Source: Gemmatimonadaceae bacterium
Lineage (GTDB): Bacteria > Gemmatimonadota > Gemmatimonadetes > Gemmatimonadales > Gemmatimonadaceae
NCBI GenBank assembly: GCA_020851035.1
Contig: JADZDM010000006.1
Location: 62,001-126,000, forward strand
Reading direction: 5' to 3'
Length of the DNA stretch: 64,000 bases
This document shows, piece by piece, positions 45,634 to 54,416 of the stretch. Positions within the stretch are counted from its first letter, which is position 1. Each line of letters opens with the position of its first letter. The position numbers and the translations under genes were made by a program. The notes below the pieces were generated by a model, which was not told the DNA's origin, searched no databases, and worked only from the letters and a program-made list of their open reading frames with translations.

Positions 45634-47231
45634 CCACCGAATCGCGGATCATCACCGGGTCACTCGCCGGTCCATCGGAGGTGCTGCTGCGGCGCTTCCA
45701 GGGGCGTTTCGCCAAGGCGGGTGTCAGCCATCTCGCGGAGCCGGCGCTGGTGTATGCGCTGGACCAGGTGATGGATCGTGGTGCCCGTTGCCTCTACACG
45801 CGCCGGATCCTCGAGCCCTTCGAGGCCGCACGTCGCGCGCAGCCGGGCCTGACCCTCGCCGACTTCTTCGCGCGGGGGACACCCGAGGTGCGAGCGCTCG
45901 GCGAGCAGCTCTTCGGCACGGACGGCTTCACGCTCGTCACGCTCCAGGGTGGACGCGGGTACTTCGACGCGTGGAAGCGGGTGATGGACTCGTTCCGGCA
46001 CGCCGCGCCACCGACGACGTTCGGCCCTGCGTGGGGGCACTGGTCGACACGCAGCGTCACGCTCGGTGCCAACACCACCACGCCGCATGTCGTGCCGATC
46101 GACTTCCCCGCCCGCCGGGTGGATGGCGACACGGTCACGTGGGTCTATCCGCGTTGGGACACCATCCGGATGCGCGCGTACGTGCTTCTCGGGCACATGG
46201 AGCTCGCGCGCGCACTGGGAAAGGACGTGCCCCTCGACCTGCGTGGCGCCGCCCTGTTCGACTGGGCCGGGCTGGGTGGCACCAGGGTGACTCCGCTCGC
46301 CTTCGCGGCACACCCGGACCTCAGGATGAGCCGCACGCAGATGGCCCAGATGCTGAGCACCGGGCGCGCGCCGGCGTTCCAGTCACAGATCCTCCCGGTC
46401 GGTGCGACACGTCCGAAGGGACTCCGGCACTCGGCCGTCCGCAACGCGGAGGACGCGTCGTGGGAGCTGGCGCGCCGGTTCAGCGACGCCCGGTTCGTGG
46501 ACCCGGCCACGTTCGAGGCCGCGGTGGCGGATCACGCCGCGGCGCTGCTCGACACCAGCCTTCCGTCGCAGGTGAACCCCGCCCACCTCGTGACGACGGT
46601 GTCGCCGGCCGACCTGCTGCGGATCGCGCGGAGCGATCCCGGCGCCCCGCAGATCGTCACCATGGTCTGGGAGCTCGAGCACCAGCGCGCCCAGCGCTCG
46701 GTGCGCTCGCTGGAGTCGATGCTCGCCGCACTCGACACCACGGTCGACACGAGCCTGATCCGCAACCTCTGCGGCCTCGGTGACCCGCACAACCTGGCGC
46801 TGGTGACCCCGTACGGGCACGCGGCGCGCGACATGTACGCGGCCATGATGGGGAGCGGCCAGCGCTGGAGCGTGAATGGCGCGCGCCTGGCGCCGGACCT
46901 CGCGCTCGCGGGCAACACGTCTCCCGTGGCCCCCGCCATGCCGGCCACCACGGTGAGCGACCAGGTGCCCGCGGGCTTCAACCAGGAATTCGACTCACAC
47001 GACGACTACCCGCGCGCGATGAACGTCTTCTTCGGGTTCACGCCGCGGGAGCTCGACCGCGTGGCACGGATGCTCTCCGGCGCACCGGTCGCCGATCTCC
47101 TCGCCCGGTACGATGCCACGCGGGCCACCCAGGTTCGCGAGACCTACAACCACCTCGCCGGCTGCATGAACGCCGCCATCAATTCGTACCAGCTGGACAA
47201 GACGCTGCTCCTGGACTTCATCCCACTCTGA
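45630..47231 (+). CDS. Unrecognised protein, second of a three-gene operon
   Basis: A 533-residue soluble protein, mostly helical, no signal peptide and no recognised motif. Recognisable stretches: GGRGYFDAWKRVMDSFRHAA, VTWVYPRWDTIRMRAYVLLG, and CMNAAINSYQLDKTLLLDFI at the end. The latter half ends with a helix-rich segment after a flexible region with GSGQRWSVNGARLAP. ATG 45630 overlaps the previous stop, and the third gene begins 12 bases later. The operon looks like one functional unit, possibly assembling a large complex, but nothing proves it. Confidence 0.75.
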   Translation: MTTESRIITGSLAGPSEVLLRRFQGRFAKAGVSHLAEPALVYALDQVMDRGARCLYTRRILEPFEAARRAQPGLTLADFFARGTPEVRALGEQLFGTDGFTLVTLQGGRGYFDAWKRVMDSFRHAAPPTTFGPAWGHWSTRSVTLGANTTTPHVVPIDFPARRVDGDTVTWVYPRWDTIRMRAYVLLGHMELARALGKDVPLDLRGAALFDWAGLGGTRVTPLAFAAHPDLRMSRTQMAQMLSTGRAPAFQSQILPVGATRPKGLRHSAVRNAEDASWELARRFSDARFVDPATFEAAVADHAAALLDTSLPSQVNPAHLVTTVSPADLLRIARSDPGAPQIVTMVWELEHQRAQRSVRSLESMLAALDTTVDTSLIRNLCGLGDPHNLALVTPYGHAARDMYAAMMGSGQRWSVNGARLAPDLALAGNTSPVAPAMPATTVSDQVPAGFNQEFDSHDDYPRAMNVFFGFTPRELDRVARMLSGAPVADLLARYDATRATQVRETYNHLAGCMNAAINSYQLDKTLLLDFIPL

Positions 47232-47243
47232 GAGGCCGACACG

Positions 47244-50036
47244 ATGGCGACGACTCCCCAATCGCTCTTCAAGTTCGTTCAGCTCCGGCGCCTGACGGAC
47301 ACGGCCCCCGAACCCTGCACCACCGGCGCCGGGGTCGTGCGGGACGCGATGGACTTCAGCGCCGCCGGCACGCCGCCAGTCCGCAAGGCGGCGGCGGCAG
47401 GCGACCTGGAACAGGGCACCGCGCTCTACACCGAGCGCGCGAAGGCACTGACCGGTGACGCCCGCGCGGCGGCGCAGTTCGCGCTCCGGCAGCTCAAGCT
47501 CGCCAGCACCAACGAGCGGCTCACCATCGGGCAGGTCCGCGCCAACCTCAAGGCGTGGGAGAAGCAGACGGGCATCACCGGTGCCCGGCAGAAGAAGGCG
47601 TTCGGCGAGGCGATTGCGTGGGCGGCCGACATGGTGATCCTGCAGCGCTGGCTCCGGCCGTCGCTGCCCGCGTCGAGTGGCGATCCGGTGCGCCTGCTGC
47701 GCGGTCTCGGCATCGTCGCGCTCTCGCAGGCCGAGGCCGACCCCGGCTGCCGTGTGCGGTCGCTGGTGGCGAAGGCGGAAGTGCAGCTCCCGGACGTGGT
47801 GGTCCCGCCACCGCCGAAGCACCCCGACGTCGTGAAGGCGAACCAGCTCGACGCGATGCAGGCGGACCTCGCACGCCTGCAGGTACGCGCACGCGCATCG
47901 CGGCCCGGCGCCGACCCCACCATCGAGGAACTCGGCAAGGCCGGCGCGAGCGACATGGATGCCCAGGTGAAGGCGATCCAGGGTGCCGCAAAGACGATGG
48001 GCCTGCCCGTGACCACGACGGCGAGCTCGATGCAGGAGGTGCTCGGCCTGGAGGCAGCGACGGCGCGCACGAAGAGCCCGCCCTCCAGTCCCGGGTCGAT
48101 CGCCAGCCCGGGCGGTCCGCACATCGACATCGACGACGTCATCACGATTCCCGCGCCGAGGCCCTCGGTCCCGGTGCTGACCGCCGAGGCGCGTGTGCTC
48201 GGGCGCGGTGACCTGATGCTCGTGCGCACCGCACTGCTGCGCTACGAGCCGAACGAGATCTCGCACATCGAGAATGTGCTCGCGACGGAGGTACGCGAGC
48301 GGACGCACGTCCTCGACGTCACCACCAGCGAGACCGTCACGGAAACCAGCAAGAGCGCCAGCGAGACCACCCGCGACCTCGAGACCACGGAACAGCACGG
48401 GCTGGAGCGCGCCACCGCCACGGCCGCGAGCACCAGCAGCAGCATGTCGATGGGACTCAGCGTGAGCGGTGGGCTGGGTCCGATCCAGGCCGGCATCGAC
48501 ATCGATGCCTCGCGGTCCACCACCACGTCGTCCAGCTCCAGCGCCGCGGTGTCGTACGCAAAGACGATCACCGAGCGCGCCTCGGAGACGCTCCGGAGCG
48601 AGGCCAGCTACCGCCGCACCGTGACCAGCACGACGCAGGTGACGGAGACCAACCTCCACAAGTTCGACAACACCGCGGGCGCCGCGAACATCGCCGGCAT
48701 CTATCGCTGGGTGGACCGCGTGGACCAGGCGCAGATGTACAACTACGGCGAGCGTTTGCTGCTGGAGTTCGTCGTGCCCGAGCCGGCTGCACAGTTCGTG
48801 CACCTCAGGCAGGCGACGGAGGCGGCGGATCCCATCGTGCCGCCGCCCGGCTGGAACCTCGAGATCACGGAGCTCACCGAGGCCAACTACGTCCGAAAGG
48901 CCGCACGGTGGAACGTGCTCGGCCTCGAGACGCCTCCGCCGCTGGAGGTGTTCACGACGGCGTCGTTCGCCGATCCTGCGGCCCGCCCGTTCGACTACAA
49001 GACCGATTCGACGGACCAGAGCCAGCCGGAGTGGGGGTACAGCTCGTACGTCAACGAGGTCGCCATTCCGGAGGGCTATGCGGCCGCGACCGCGTGGGCC
49101 ACGGTGACGTGGGGGCTCTCGCAGGGCGAGTATGACACGAAGGACAGCGGCACCACGCAGAACACGCAGGCGGTGGAGATCGTGATCGGGTCCGACAAGG
49201 CCACGATCAGCGATTCCGGCGACAGCGGTGCGGAGTTCGACCTGAATGGCGAAGTGGGCGGACCGCTCCCGATTGCGGTCAGCGCCGACCAGCGCGGGGG
49301 GTTCGCGATGGCCGTGCGGGTGAAGTGCCAGCGCACGCGCGAGGCGTTCGAGGCGTGGCGGCTCAAGACCTACGAGACCATCCGCGCCGGCTACCTGTCG
49401 CTCCAGCAGCAGTACGAGACGGCCCTGTCGGTGGCGGAGATCCGGCAGGCGTACGCCGCGACCACGCCCTCGGACATGAATCGCACGATCGAGATGCGCG
49501 AGCTGAAGCGCGCCTGCCAGACGGTGATGACGGGACAGGACTTCGACCTGTACGGTGCGATGACCTTTCCTGCGGGCGAGATCCCACGCGTGGACGCCAG
49601 CGAGGCGACGGCCGAGGCGGACTCGATCCAGTTCTTCGAGGACCTCTTCGAGTGGGAGAACCTCGTGTACCTCTTTTACCCCTACCAGTGGGCGGGGCGG
49701 TCGCGCTGGGCGGAGCTGCTGTCGCGCTCGAGCACGGATCCGTTGCACGAGGCCTTCCTGCAGGCCGGCGCGGCGCGCGTGGTGGTGCCGGTGCGCTCGG
49801 GGTACGAGCACGCCGTGGGACGGTACCTCGCGACCTCGGTGGTGCCGAGCCTAGAGCCCGCGACGTGGCGGGGGCAGAAGAATCCCTATCCGCCGATCGA
49901 GGAGCTGATCGCGGACGGGCTGGACCGACCGGGGGACGAGGTGGCGGTGGGCGATCCGTGGGAGGTGGTGACGCCGACGTCGCTGGTGTACCTGCAGGCG
50001 GGAGCGGATCTGAACCCGGCTGACGGCACGGCGTAG
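47244..50036 (+). CDS. Large unrecognised protein with a Ser/Thr-rich amphipathic core, third of the operon
   Basis: A 930-residue protein with no signal peptide. The N-terminal 280 residues are helical. Residues about 305-500 begin with RYEPNEISHIENVLATEVRE, followed by Ser/Thr/Glu-rich alternating segments (TSETVTETSKSASETTRDLE, SMGLSVSGGLGPIQAGIDID), and end with IAGIYRWVDRVDQAQMYNYG and LLLEFVVPEPA. This recalls a long helical stalk around a small hydrophobic hairpin, as in pore-forming or shaft proteins. Residues 600-720 are beta-rich, and 740-870 helical (FEDLFEWENLVYLFYPYQWA). AGAGG precedes the ATG. Function not known. Confidence 0.78.
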   Translation: MATTPQSLFKFVQLRRLTDTAPEPCTTGAGVVRDAMDFSAAGTPPVRKAAAAGDLEQGTALYTERAKALTGDARAAAQFALRQLKLASTNERLTIGQVRANLKAWEKQTGITGARQKKAFGEAIAWAADMVILQRWLRPSLPASSGDPVRLLRGLGIVALSQAEADPGCRVRSLVAKAEVQLPDVVVPPPPKHPDVVKANQLDAMQADLARLQVRARASRPGADPTIEELGKAGASDMDAQVKAIQGAAKTMGLPVTTTASSMQEVLGLEAATARTKSPPSSPGSIASPGGPHIDIDDVITIPAPRPSVPVLTAEARVLGRGDLMLVRTALLRYEPNEISHIENVLATEVRERTHVLDVTTSETVTETSKSASETTRDLETTEQHGLERATATAASTSSSMSMGLSVSGGLGPIQAGIDIDASRSTTTSSSSSAAVSYAKTITERASETLRSEASYRRTVTSTTQVTETNLHKFDNTAGAANIAGIYRWVDRVDQAQMYNYGERLLLEFVVPEPAAQFVHLRQATEAADPIVPPPGWNLEITELTEANYVRKAARWNVLGLETPPPLEVFTTASFADPAARPFDYKTDSTDQSQPEWGYSSYVNEVAIPEGYAAATAWATVTWGLSQGEYDTKDSGTTQNTQAVEIVIGSDKATISDSGDSGAEFDLNGEVGGPLPIAVSADQRGGFAMAVRVKCQRTREAFEAWRLKTYETIRAGYLSLQQQYETALSVAEIRQAYAATTPSDMNRTIEMRELKRACQTVMTGQDFDLYGAMTFPAGEIPRVDASEATAEADSIQFFEDLFEWENLVYLFYPYQWAGRSRWAELLSRSSTDPLHEAFLQAGAARVVVPVRSGYEHAVGRYLATSVVPSLEPATWRGQKNPYPPIEELIADGLDRPGDEVAVGDPWEVVTPTSLVYLQAGADLNPADGTA

Positions 50037-50061
50037 CGGGGCGCGAGCGTCGGCTGATCCA

Positions 50062-50111
50062 GTGCGGCGCGTGCGCCGGGACGGGTGTGCGGCGCGTGCG
50101 CCGGGACGGGT
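50062..50111. repeat. 25-base tandem repeat after the unknown operon
   Basis: Two 25-base units beginning GTGCGGCGCGTGCGCCGGGA start at 50062 and 50087. Each contains the palindrome CGGCGCGTGCGCCG. A third, inverted partial copy follows and closes the hairpin at 50094-50124. Confidence 0.8.
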
Positions 50112-50124
50112 GTCCGGCGCACGC
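50094..50124. terminator. 11-bp perfect hairpin between convergent genes
   Basis: GCGTGCGCCGG (50094-50104) pairs exactly with CCGGCGCACGC (50114-50124) around a 9-base loop. It lies 57 bases after the stop of the unknown operon and 87 bases before the stop of the minus-strand TetR gene. It lacks a U-run but suits bidirectional termination. Confidence 0.6.
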
Positions 50125-50211
50125 GAGACCCTGGCACAGCGGGCGTCTCGCGGGACTGGGTGTCAGCGCCTGCGCCGCGCTCCGGCGCTCGGCGTGTCCG
50201 GAGCGTCGTAC

Positions 50212-50820
50212 TCAGCCGTCCCGCAATTCGAGTGACCGTCGCACCCCGCGGAGCACCGCCGCGATGGCATCGGCTGCCGTCGCTGGCGGCACGAGCATTC
50301 CGCGCACCAGGATCCCGGCCAGTCCATGCACCGCGGACCAGGACACTATCGGTGCATCAATGCGCCGCTGTGCCGACAATTCTCCGACTGAAACGAGTCT
50401 CTCGAGTGCCGACTCGAGGACGGCCCAGGCGGATGGATCGTCGGCGCAGGAGGGCGGCGCGGTGGGGGCCTGGAACGCCGTGTCGAAGAGCTTGGGGTGT
50501 CGGACCGCGAACTCGACGTACGCCCTGCCGATGGCGTCGAAGCGTCGGATGGCGTGCAGACCGGCGTCAGGCTCCGCCGGGACCGCATCCGCCGCATGGA
50601 GCATCGCCCGCGCCAGGCGCCGCCGTGCGAGCCGACCGACCTCTGCTGAGAGATGTGCGAGGTCGGGGAAGTGGCGGTACACGGCGGACGCGGACACCCC
50701 TTCCGCCCGGGCCAGGTCGCGCAGCTGCAGGGCGGCGGGGCCGTCCGCTTCCGCGATCCGCAAGCCGGCCTCGAGTAATGCAGTCCGGAGGTTGCCGTGG
50801 TGGTAGCGGGCGGTGTTCAC
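50212..50820 (-). CDS. TetR family regulator
   Basis: A 202-residue regulator. The N-terminal HTH is clear (LRDLARAEGVSASAVYRHFP, about 38-57), with a TetR_C-type helical sensor domain behind it. GTG 50820 (VNTARYHHGN) starts at the conserved part. Three in-frame ATGs lie farther upstream (50898, 50922, 50946), each supplied by a family A repeat, so the true start is unclear. It is divergent from the epimerase gene. AT-rich inverted repeats in the shared 287-base gap are probable operators. Confidence 0.88.
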   Translation of the reverse strand: MNTARYHHGNLRTALLEAGLRIAEADGPAALQLRDLARAEGVSASAVYRHFPDLAHLSAEVGRLARRRLARAMLHAADAVPAEPDAGLHAIRRFDAIGRAYVEFAVRHPKLFDTAFQAPTAPPSCADDPSAWAVLESALERLVSVGELSAQRRIDAPIVSWSAVHGLAGILVRGMLVPPATAADAIAAVLRGVRRSLELRDG

Positions 50821-50884
50821 GGGATGCGGATGGGTCAATCGGGTGAGGCCAAGTTGGTGGTCGGGAGAGGGGCCGTGAAAGCTG

Positions 50885-50945
50885 CGACTCTGAGTCATTT
50901 TGCGGATGTGACTCTGAGTCATTCTGAGGATTCGACTCTGTGTCA
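50885..50945. repeat. Family A repeat cluster, three copies with 24-base period
   Basis: Copies start at 50885 (CGACTCTGAGTCA), 50909 (TGACTCTGAGTCA) and 50933 (CGACTCTGTGTCA), exactly 24 bases apart. On the minus strand each contributes ATGACTCAGAGT or ATGACACAGAGT in the reading frame of the TetR gene. The 13-mer is the one found five times at 6680-6803. Confidence 0.87.
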
Positions 50946-50949
50946 TTTT

Positions 50950-50990
50950 AATGTTGACAAAAGAAACATTCGAATGCAATATGTTGACAA
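50950..50990. promoter_or_regulatory. Promoter/operator region between TetR and epimerase genes
   Basis: On the plus strand TTGACA (50954-50959) is 17 bases from CAATAT (50977-50982), a plausible sigma-70 promoter with a good -35 and weak -10. ATGTTGACAA is repeated exactly at 50951-50960 and 50981-50990. AATGTT and AACATT (50950-50970) make a 6-base inverted repeat over the -35. This suits repression of the epimerase gene by the divergent TetR protein; binding is inferred. Confidence 0.55.
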
Positions 50991-51107
50991 TGTTCACATC
51001 TGCACCGCCGCCCGAGTCGCCACAGCCGGAGAGCCATCCATGCCAGATCGCATCCTGACCGCAGACCTCCCCCCCGCCATACCGTCCATCATCACCAGGG
51101 ACGCCCG

Positions 51108-52079
51108 ATGACCGCCGGCCCGCTGCACACCATCCTTGGTGCGAACGGCGCCGTCGGGCGCGCACTGTCGGCCGAGCTGTCCCGCCTCCCGGTGCGCGTT
51201 CGGCAGGTGGCGCGCACGCCGCGCGCCGAGTCGGAGGGAGACGAGCTGGTGGCCGCCGACCTGCTCGACGCCGCGGCGACCGACCGCGCCGTGGCCGGGA
51301 GCGACGTCGTGTACCTCCTGGCGGGGTTGCCGTACAGCGCCGCGCTGTGGGAGGCGCAGTGGCCGCGCGTGATGCAGCACGTGCTCGACGCCTGCACACG
51401 GCATGGCGCGCGACTCGTGTTCTTCGACAACGTCTACCCCTACGGCGCCGTCGACGGCGTGATGACCGAGGAGACGCCGTTCAACCCGTGCAGCCGCAAG
51501 GGTGAGGTGCGCGCCCGCATCACGACCACGCTGCTCGATGCGATGCGCCGGCAGCAGCTCACCGCCATGATCGTGCGCTCGGCCGACTTCTACTATCCCG
51601 ACGGCGCGGGCGCGACCACCGGCCTGCTGAATGGGGTCGTCTTCGACCGCCTCGCCGCCGGCCACGGGGCGCAGTGGCTGGGGTCCGCCGATGTCGTGCA
51701 CAGCTTCACCTACACGCCGGACATCGCGCGCACACTCGCGCACCTGTCCGCACGCGACGACGCGTATGGCCAGAGCTGGCACGCACTGACGTCACCGGAG
51801 GCGCGCACGGGGCGCGAGTTCGTGCAGATGGCCTGCGCGCAGCTCGGGCAGCCCGTGCGGGTGCAGAACGCCGGCCGCACGATGTTGCGCCTGCTCGGGC
51901 TGTTCAATCCGGTGCTGCGGGAGCAGCTCGAGATGCTGTACCAGTTCGAGCGGCCGTATCGCTTCAGCAGTGCGAAGCTGGAGCGCGCCTCGGGGCTGGT
52001 GCCGACGTCATACGCGGCGGGTTTCGCCGACGTGATCGCGCGGCTGCCCACCGGCGCCCCACGGGCCCGCACGGCCTGA
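51108..52079 (+). CDS. NAD-dependent epimerase/dehydratase-like protein
   Basis: A 323-residue extended-SDR protein. The dinucleotide motif is LGANGAVGRAL (GxxGxxG) at residues 10-20. VVYLLAGLPYS and RLVFFDNVYPYG follow. The classical YxxxK pair is not clear (KGEVRARI), so it may be an atypical SDR with a binding rather than catalytic role. It is divergent from the TetR regulator and probably its target. The substrate is unknown. Confidence 0.85.
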   Translation: MTAGPLHTILGANGAVGRALSAELSRLPVRVRQVARTPRAESEGDELVAADLLDAAATDRAVAGSDVVYLLAGLPYSAALWEAQWPRVMQHVLDACTRHGARLVFFDNVYPYGAVDGVMTEETPFNPCSRKGEVRARITTTLLDAMRRQQLTAMIVRSADFYYPDGAGATTGLLNGVVFDRLAAGHGAQWLGSADVVHSFTYTPDIARTLAHLSARDDAYGQSWHALTSPEARTGREFVQMACAQLGQPVRVQNAGRTMLRLLGLFNPVLREQLEMLYQFERPYRFSSAKLERASGLVPTSYAAGFADVIARLPTGAPRARTA

Positions 52080-52102
52080 GCGCTGCCGTGCGGCTGGTGC
52101 GG

Positions 52103-53413
52103 TCACACCATCGCGAAGTGCCGCGTCGCCCGCGTCGCCCGCGTCAGCTCCCCCCGCACATCGGGATGTGCGATCGAGATCAACAACTCGGCGCGCTGCC
52201 GCAGCGTCTTGCCGTGCAGGTTCACGGCCCCGTATTCCGTCACCACCCAGTGCACGTGGCCGCGCGTCGTCACCACGCCGGCGCCCGGCTTCAGTTCGTG
52301 GGTGATGCGCGACAGGGTGCCCCCGGCCGCCATCGAGGGCAGGGCGATGATCGGCTTGCCACCCTTCGAGAGTGCGGCGCCGCGGATGAAGTCCATCTGG
52401 CCGCCGATGCCGCTGTAGATGCGGTGGCCGATGGAGTCGGCACACACCTGGCCCGTGAGGTCGATCTCGATCGCCGAGTTGATCGCGACGACCTTCGGGT
52501 TCTCGCGGATCAGGCTCGGGTCGTTGGTGCGGTCGCAGGGATGGAACTCGATCGCGAGGTTGTCGTCCACGAAGTCGAACAGCCGCTTGCTGCCGTTGAT
52601 GAAGCTCGTGACGGTGCGGCCGCGGTGGACTTCCTTGTGCTCGTTGGTCACCACGCCGTTCTCCATCAGCGGGATGAGGCCATCGGAGAACATCTCGGAG
52701 TGCACGCCGAGACCGACCTTGTTGCCGAGCCGCGCGAGCACCGCATCGGGGATCCCGCCGATGCCGAGCTGCAGGGTGGAGCCGTCCTCGACGAGTCCCG
52801 CGATGGTCTCCCCGATGCGGTCCTCGATCTCGCTGGCCGGGGATGGCGCGTGGGTGTGCAGCGGGCGGTCGGTGGCGGTCCACGCGTCCACGCGTGACAG
52901 CGGCACGGCGGAATTGCCGGCCGTGCGCGGCATCTGCTGGTTGATCTCCGCCAGCACAGTGCGGGCGTTGAGGCTCGCGGCCAGCGCACAGTCGACGGAG
53001 GTGCCGAGCGTCGAGTTGCCGTGCTTGTCGGGGGGCGAGAGCTGGAGGATCGCGACGTCGAGGTCGATCACGCGATCGGCGAAGAGCGACGGGATGTCGC
53101 TGAGGAAGACCGGGATGAAGTCGGCACGCCCCTCCCCGATGGCGGCACGCACGTTCGCACCCGAGAAGAGTGAGTTCGACGAGAAGTGTCCTGCCTGTTC
53201 CCGGTCGACGAACGGCGCCTCCCCCGCCAGGTGCAGGTGGTAGAGCTGCACGTCACGGAGGTCGGTGCGCGCGGCCAGTGCCTCGAGCAACGGGGTGGGG
53301 GTGGCGCAGGCGCCGTGGATGAAGATCCGGTCGCCGGACTTGATGTGACTGACGACGTCAGCGGGGGACGACGCGTGCTGGCGCCAGTCGGAGGAGCGAG
53401 GGTGTGCGGGCAT
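52103..53413 (-). CDS. Acetyl-CoA hydrolase/4-hydroxybutyrate CoA-transferase family enzyme
   Basis: A 436-residue cytoplasmic CoA-transferase that moves CoA between acetate and another short-chain acid. Family features: GDRIFIHGACATPTPLLEAL near the start, LQLGIGGIPDAVLARLGNK and GLGVHSEMFSDGLIPLMENG in the middle (region of the catalytic glutamate), and GGQMDFIRGAALSKGGKPII and RGHVHWVVTEYGAVNLHGKT near the end. ATG 53413 is used; GTG 53419 is open two codons upstream. It likely serves acetate, propionate or butyrate metabolism. Confidence 0.92.
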   Translation of the reverse strand: MPAHPRSSDWRQHASSPADVVSHIKSGDRIFIHGACATPTPLLEALAARTDLRDVQLYHLHLAGEAPFVDREQAGHFSSNSLFSGANVRAAIGEGRADFIPVFLSDIPSLFADRVIDLDVAILQLSPPDKHGNSTLGTSVDCALAASLNARTVLAEINQQMPRTAGNSAVPLSRVDAWTATDRPLHTHAPSPASEIEDRIGETIAGLVEDGSTLQLGIGGIPDAVLARLGNKVGLGVHSEMFSDGLIPLMENGVVTNEHKEVHRGRTVTSFINGSKRLFDFVDDNLAIEFHPCDRTNDPSLIRENPKVVAINSAIEIDLTGQVCADSIGHRIYSGIGGQMDFIRGAALSKGGKPIIALPSMAAGGTLSRITHELKPGAGVVTTRGHVHWVVTEYGAVNLHGKTLRQRAELLISIAHPDVRGELTRATRATRHFAMV

Positions 53414-53505
53414 GCACACAAAATGGCGGGTCCGGTCGATCCCGAGAACCGCTGGCCGTCACGCGCCTGCAGGTCCGGGGCGCGTCACGTGCGCGTCACG
53501 GACAC

Positions 53506-54360
53506 TCAGGGCACCACGTCGATGCGCACCGAGCGCACGAGCGCCGTGTCGTTGCGCGCGGGCTGCGCAAACCGCATCACGCGCACCTGCACGGTGGTCG
53601 TGCCGGGCTTCGCGGCCAGCCACCGTCCATTGCCGACCTGCCGCACGCTGCTGCCGGCGGGGATCGGCCCCAGCAGCGGTACCACGCGCGGGACGAGCAC
53701 TCCGGCGGAATCGAGGCCGCTCACGTGCAGCGCGATGAAGGGAGACAGCGTGTCGCCGACCCGCGCCACCAGGCGGTCCGGCTCGACCTGCAGCACCCGC
53801 ACCCGCGCGTTCACCGCATCCGCCTGCGCGCGACTGTCGCGATCGATGCTCGACCCGGTGGGAATCGCCCGGCCGCTGCTGTCGCGGCGGATGACCGATG
53901 TGCTCCTGACGATGGTCACCGGTCCGGCGGCATCGCCCGTGGCCTGACTGGCGGGAAGCGCCACCAGCTCCACGTCGATGTGCAGCGTCGAATCCGGCGG
54001 CGTGTTCGCCGGATATCCCGTCCGCCGGCTCAGCGCGGGCGGCACGACGAGCAGTCGCCGTTCGCCCACGCGCATGCCCGTGACGCCCTCGTCCACGCCG
54101 GCGATCACCTGCCCGCCGCCGAGCAGGAACGTGATCGGTGCCCCGCTGCGACTCGTGTAGATCAGCCGGCCGCTCGGTAGCGTCGTGGTCTCGTGGATGG
54201 TGACCCGTTGTCCCGGCACGGCCGCGGGACCGTCACCGCGGCTGAGCACGCGGTACTGGAGTCCGCTCGGCGTGGGGACGAGGGCGGGGCGCGAGGCGCA
54301 CGCGACGAGCACGACCGCCATCGAGAGCCGAGCCACGCGACGAAGGGAGAGGTCTGGCAT
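53506..54360 (-). CDS. FKBP-type peptidyl-prolyl isomerase lipoprotein with Ig-like domain
   Basis: A 284-residue envelope lipoprotein. The lipobox VLVAC is near residue 20. An FKBP domain follows (GLQYRVLSRGDGPAAVPGQR; GAPITFLLGGGQVIAGVDEG; MRVGERRLLVVPP), predicted to catalyse proline isomerisation of exported proteins. The last 130 residues form a Big_2-like Ig domain (GDTLSPFIALHVSGLDSAG, GTTTVQVRV). FKBP plus Ig is an uncommon pairing. The start codon is 57 bases from the first family B repeat, whose cluster fills the promoter region. Confidence 0.83.
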   Translation of the reverse strand: MPDLSLRRVARLSMAVVLVACASRPALVPTPSGLQYRVLSRGDGPAAVPGQRVTIHETTTLPSGRLIYTSRSGAPITFLLGGGQVIAGVDEGVTGMRVGERRLLVVPPALSRRTGYPANTPPDSTLHIDVELVALPASQATGDAAGPVTIVRSTSVIRRDSSGRAIPTGSSIDRDSRAQADAVNARVRVLQVEPDRLVARVGDTLSPFIALHVSGLDSAGVLVPRVVPLLGPIPAGSSVRQVGNGRWLAAKPGTTTVQVRVMRFAQPARNDTALVRSVRIDVVP

Positions 54361-54416
54361 GAGGTCTGGGGCTACGATCACACTGCACCAGTCTGCAGCG
54401 GGGGCAATTCGGGACA

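Noticed and set aside
46995-49811. 938-codon minus-strand frame opposite the third unknown gene
   Set aside because: Its product is R/H/L-rich like other shadow frames, and the plus-strand frame has a ribosome-binding site, operon context and protein-like composition.
51108-52079. Classical SDR dehydrogenase
   Set aside because: The GxxGxxG motif is present, but a clear YxxxK catalytic pair is not, so only an epimerase/atypical-SDR call is made.
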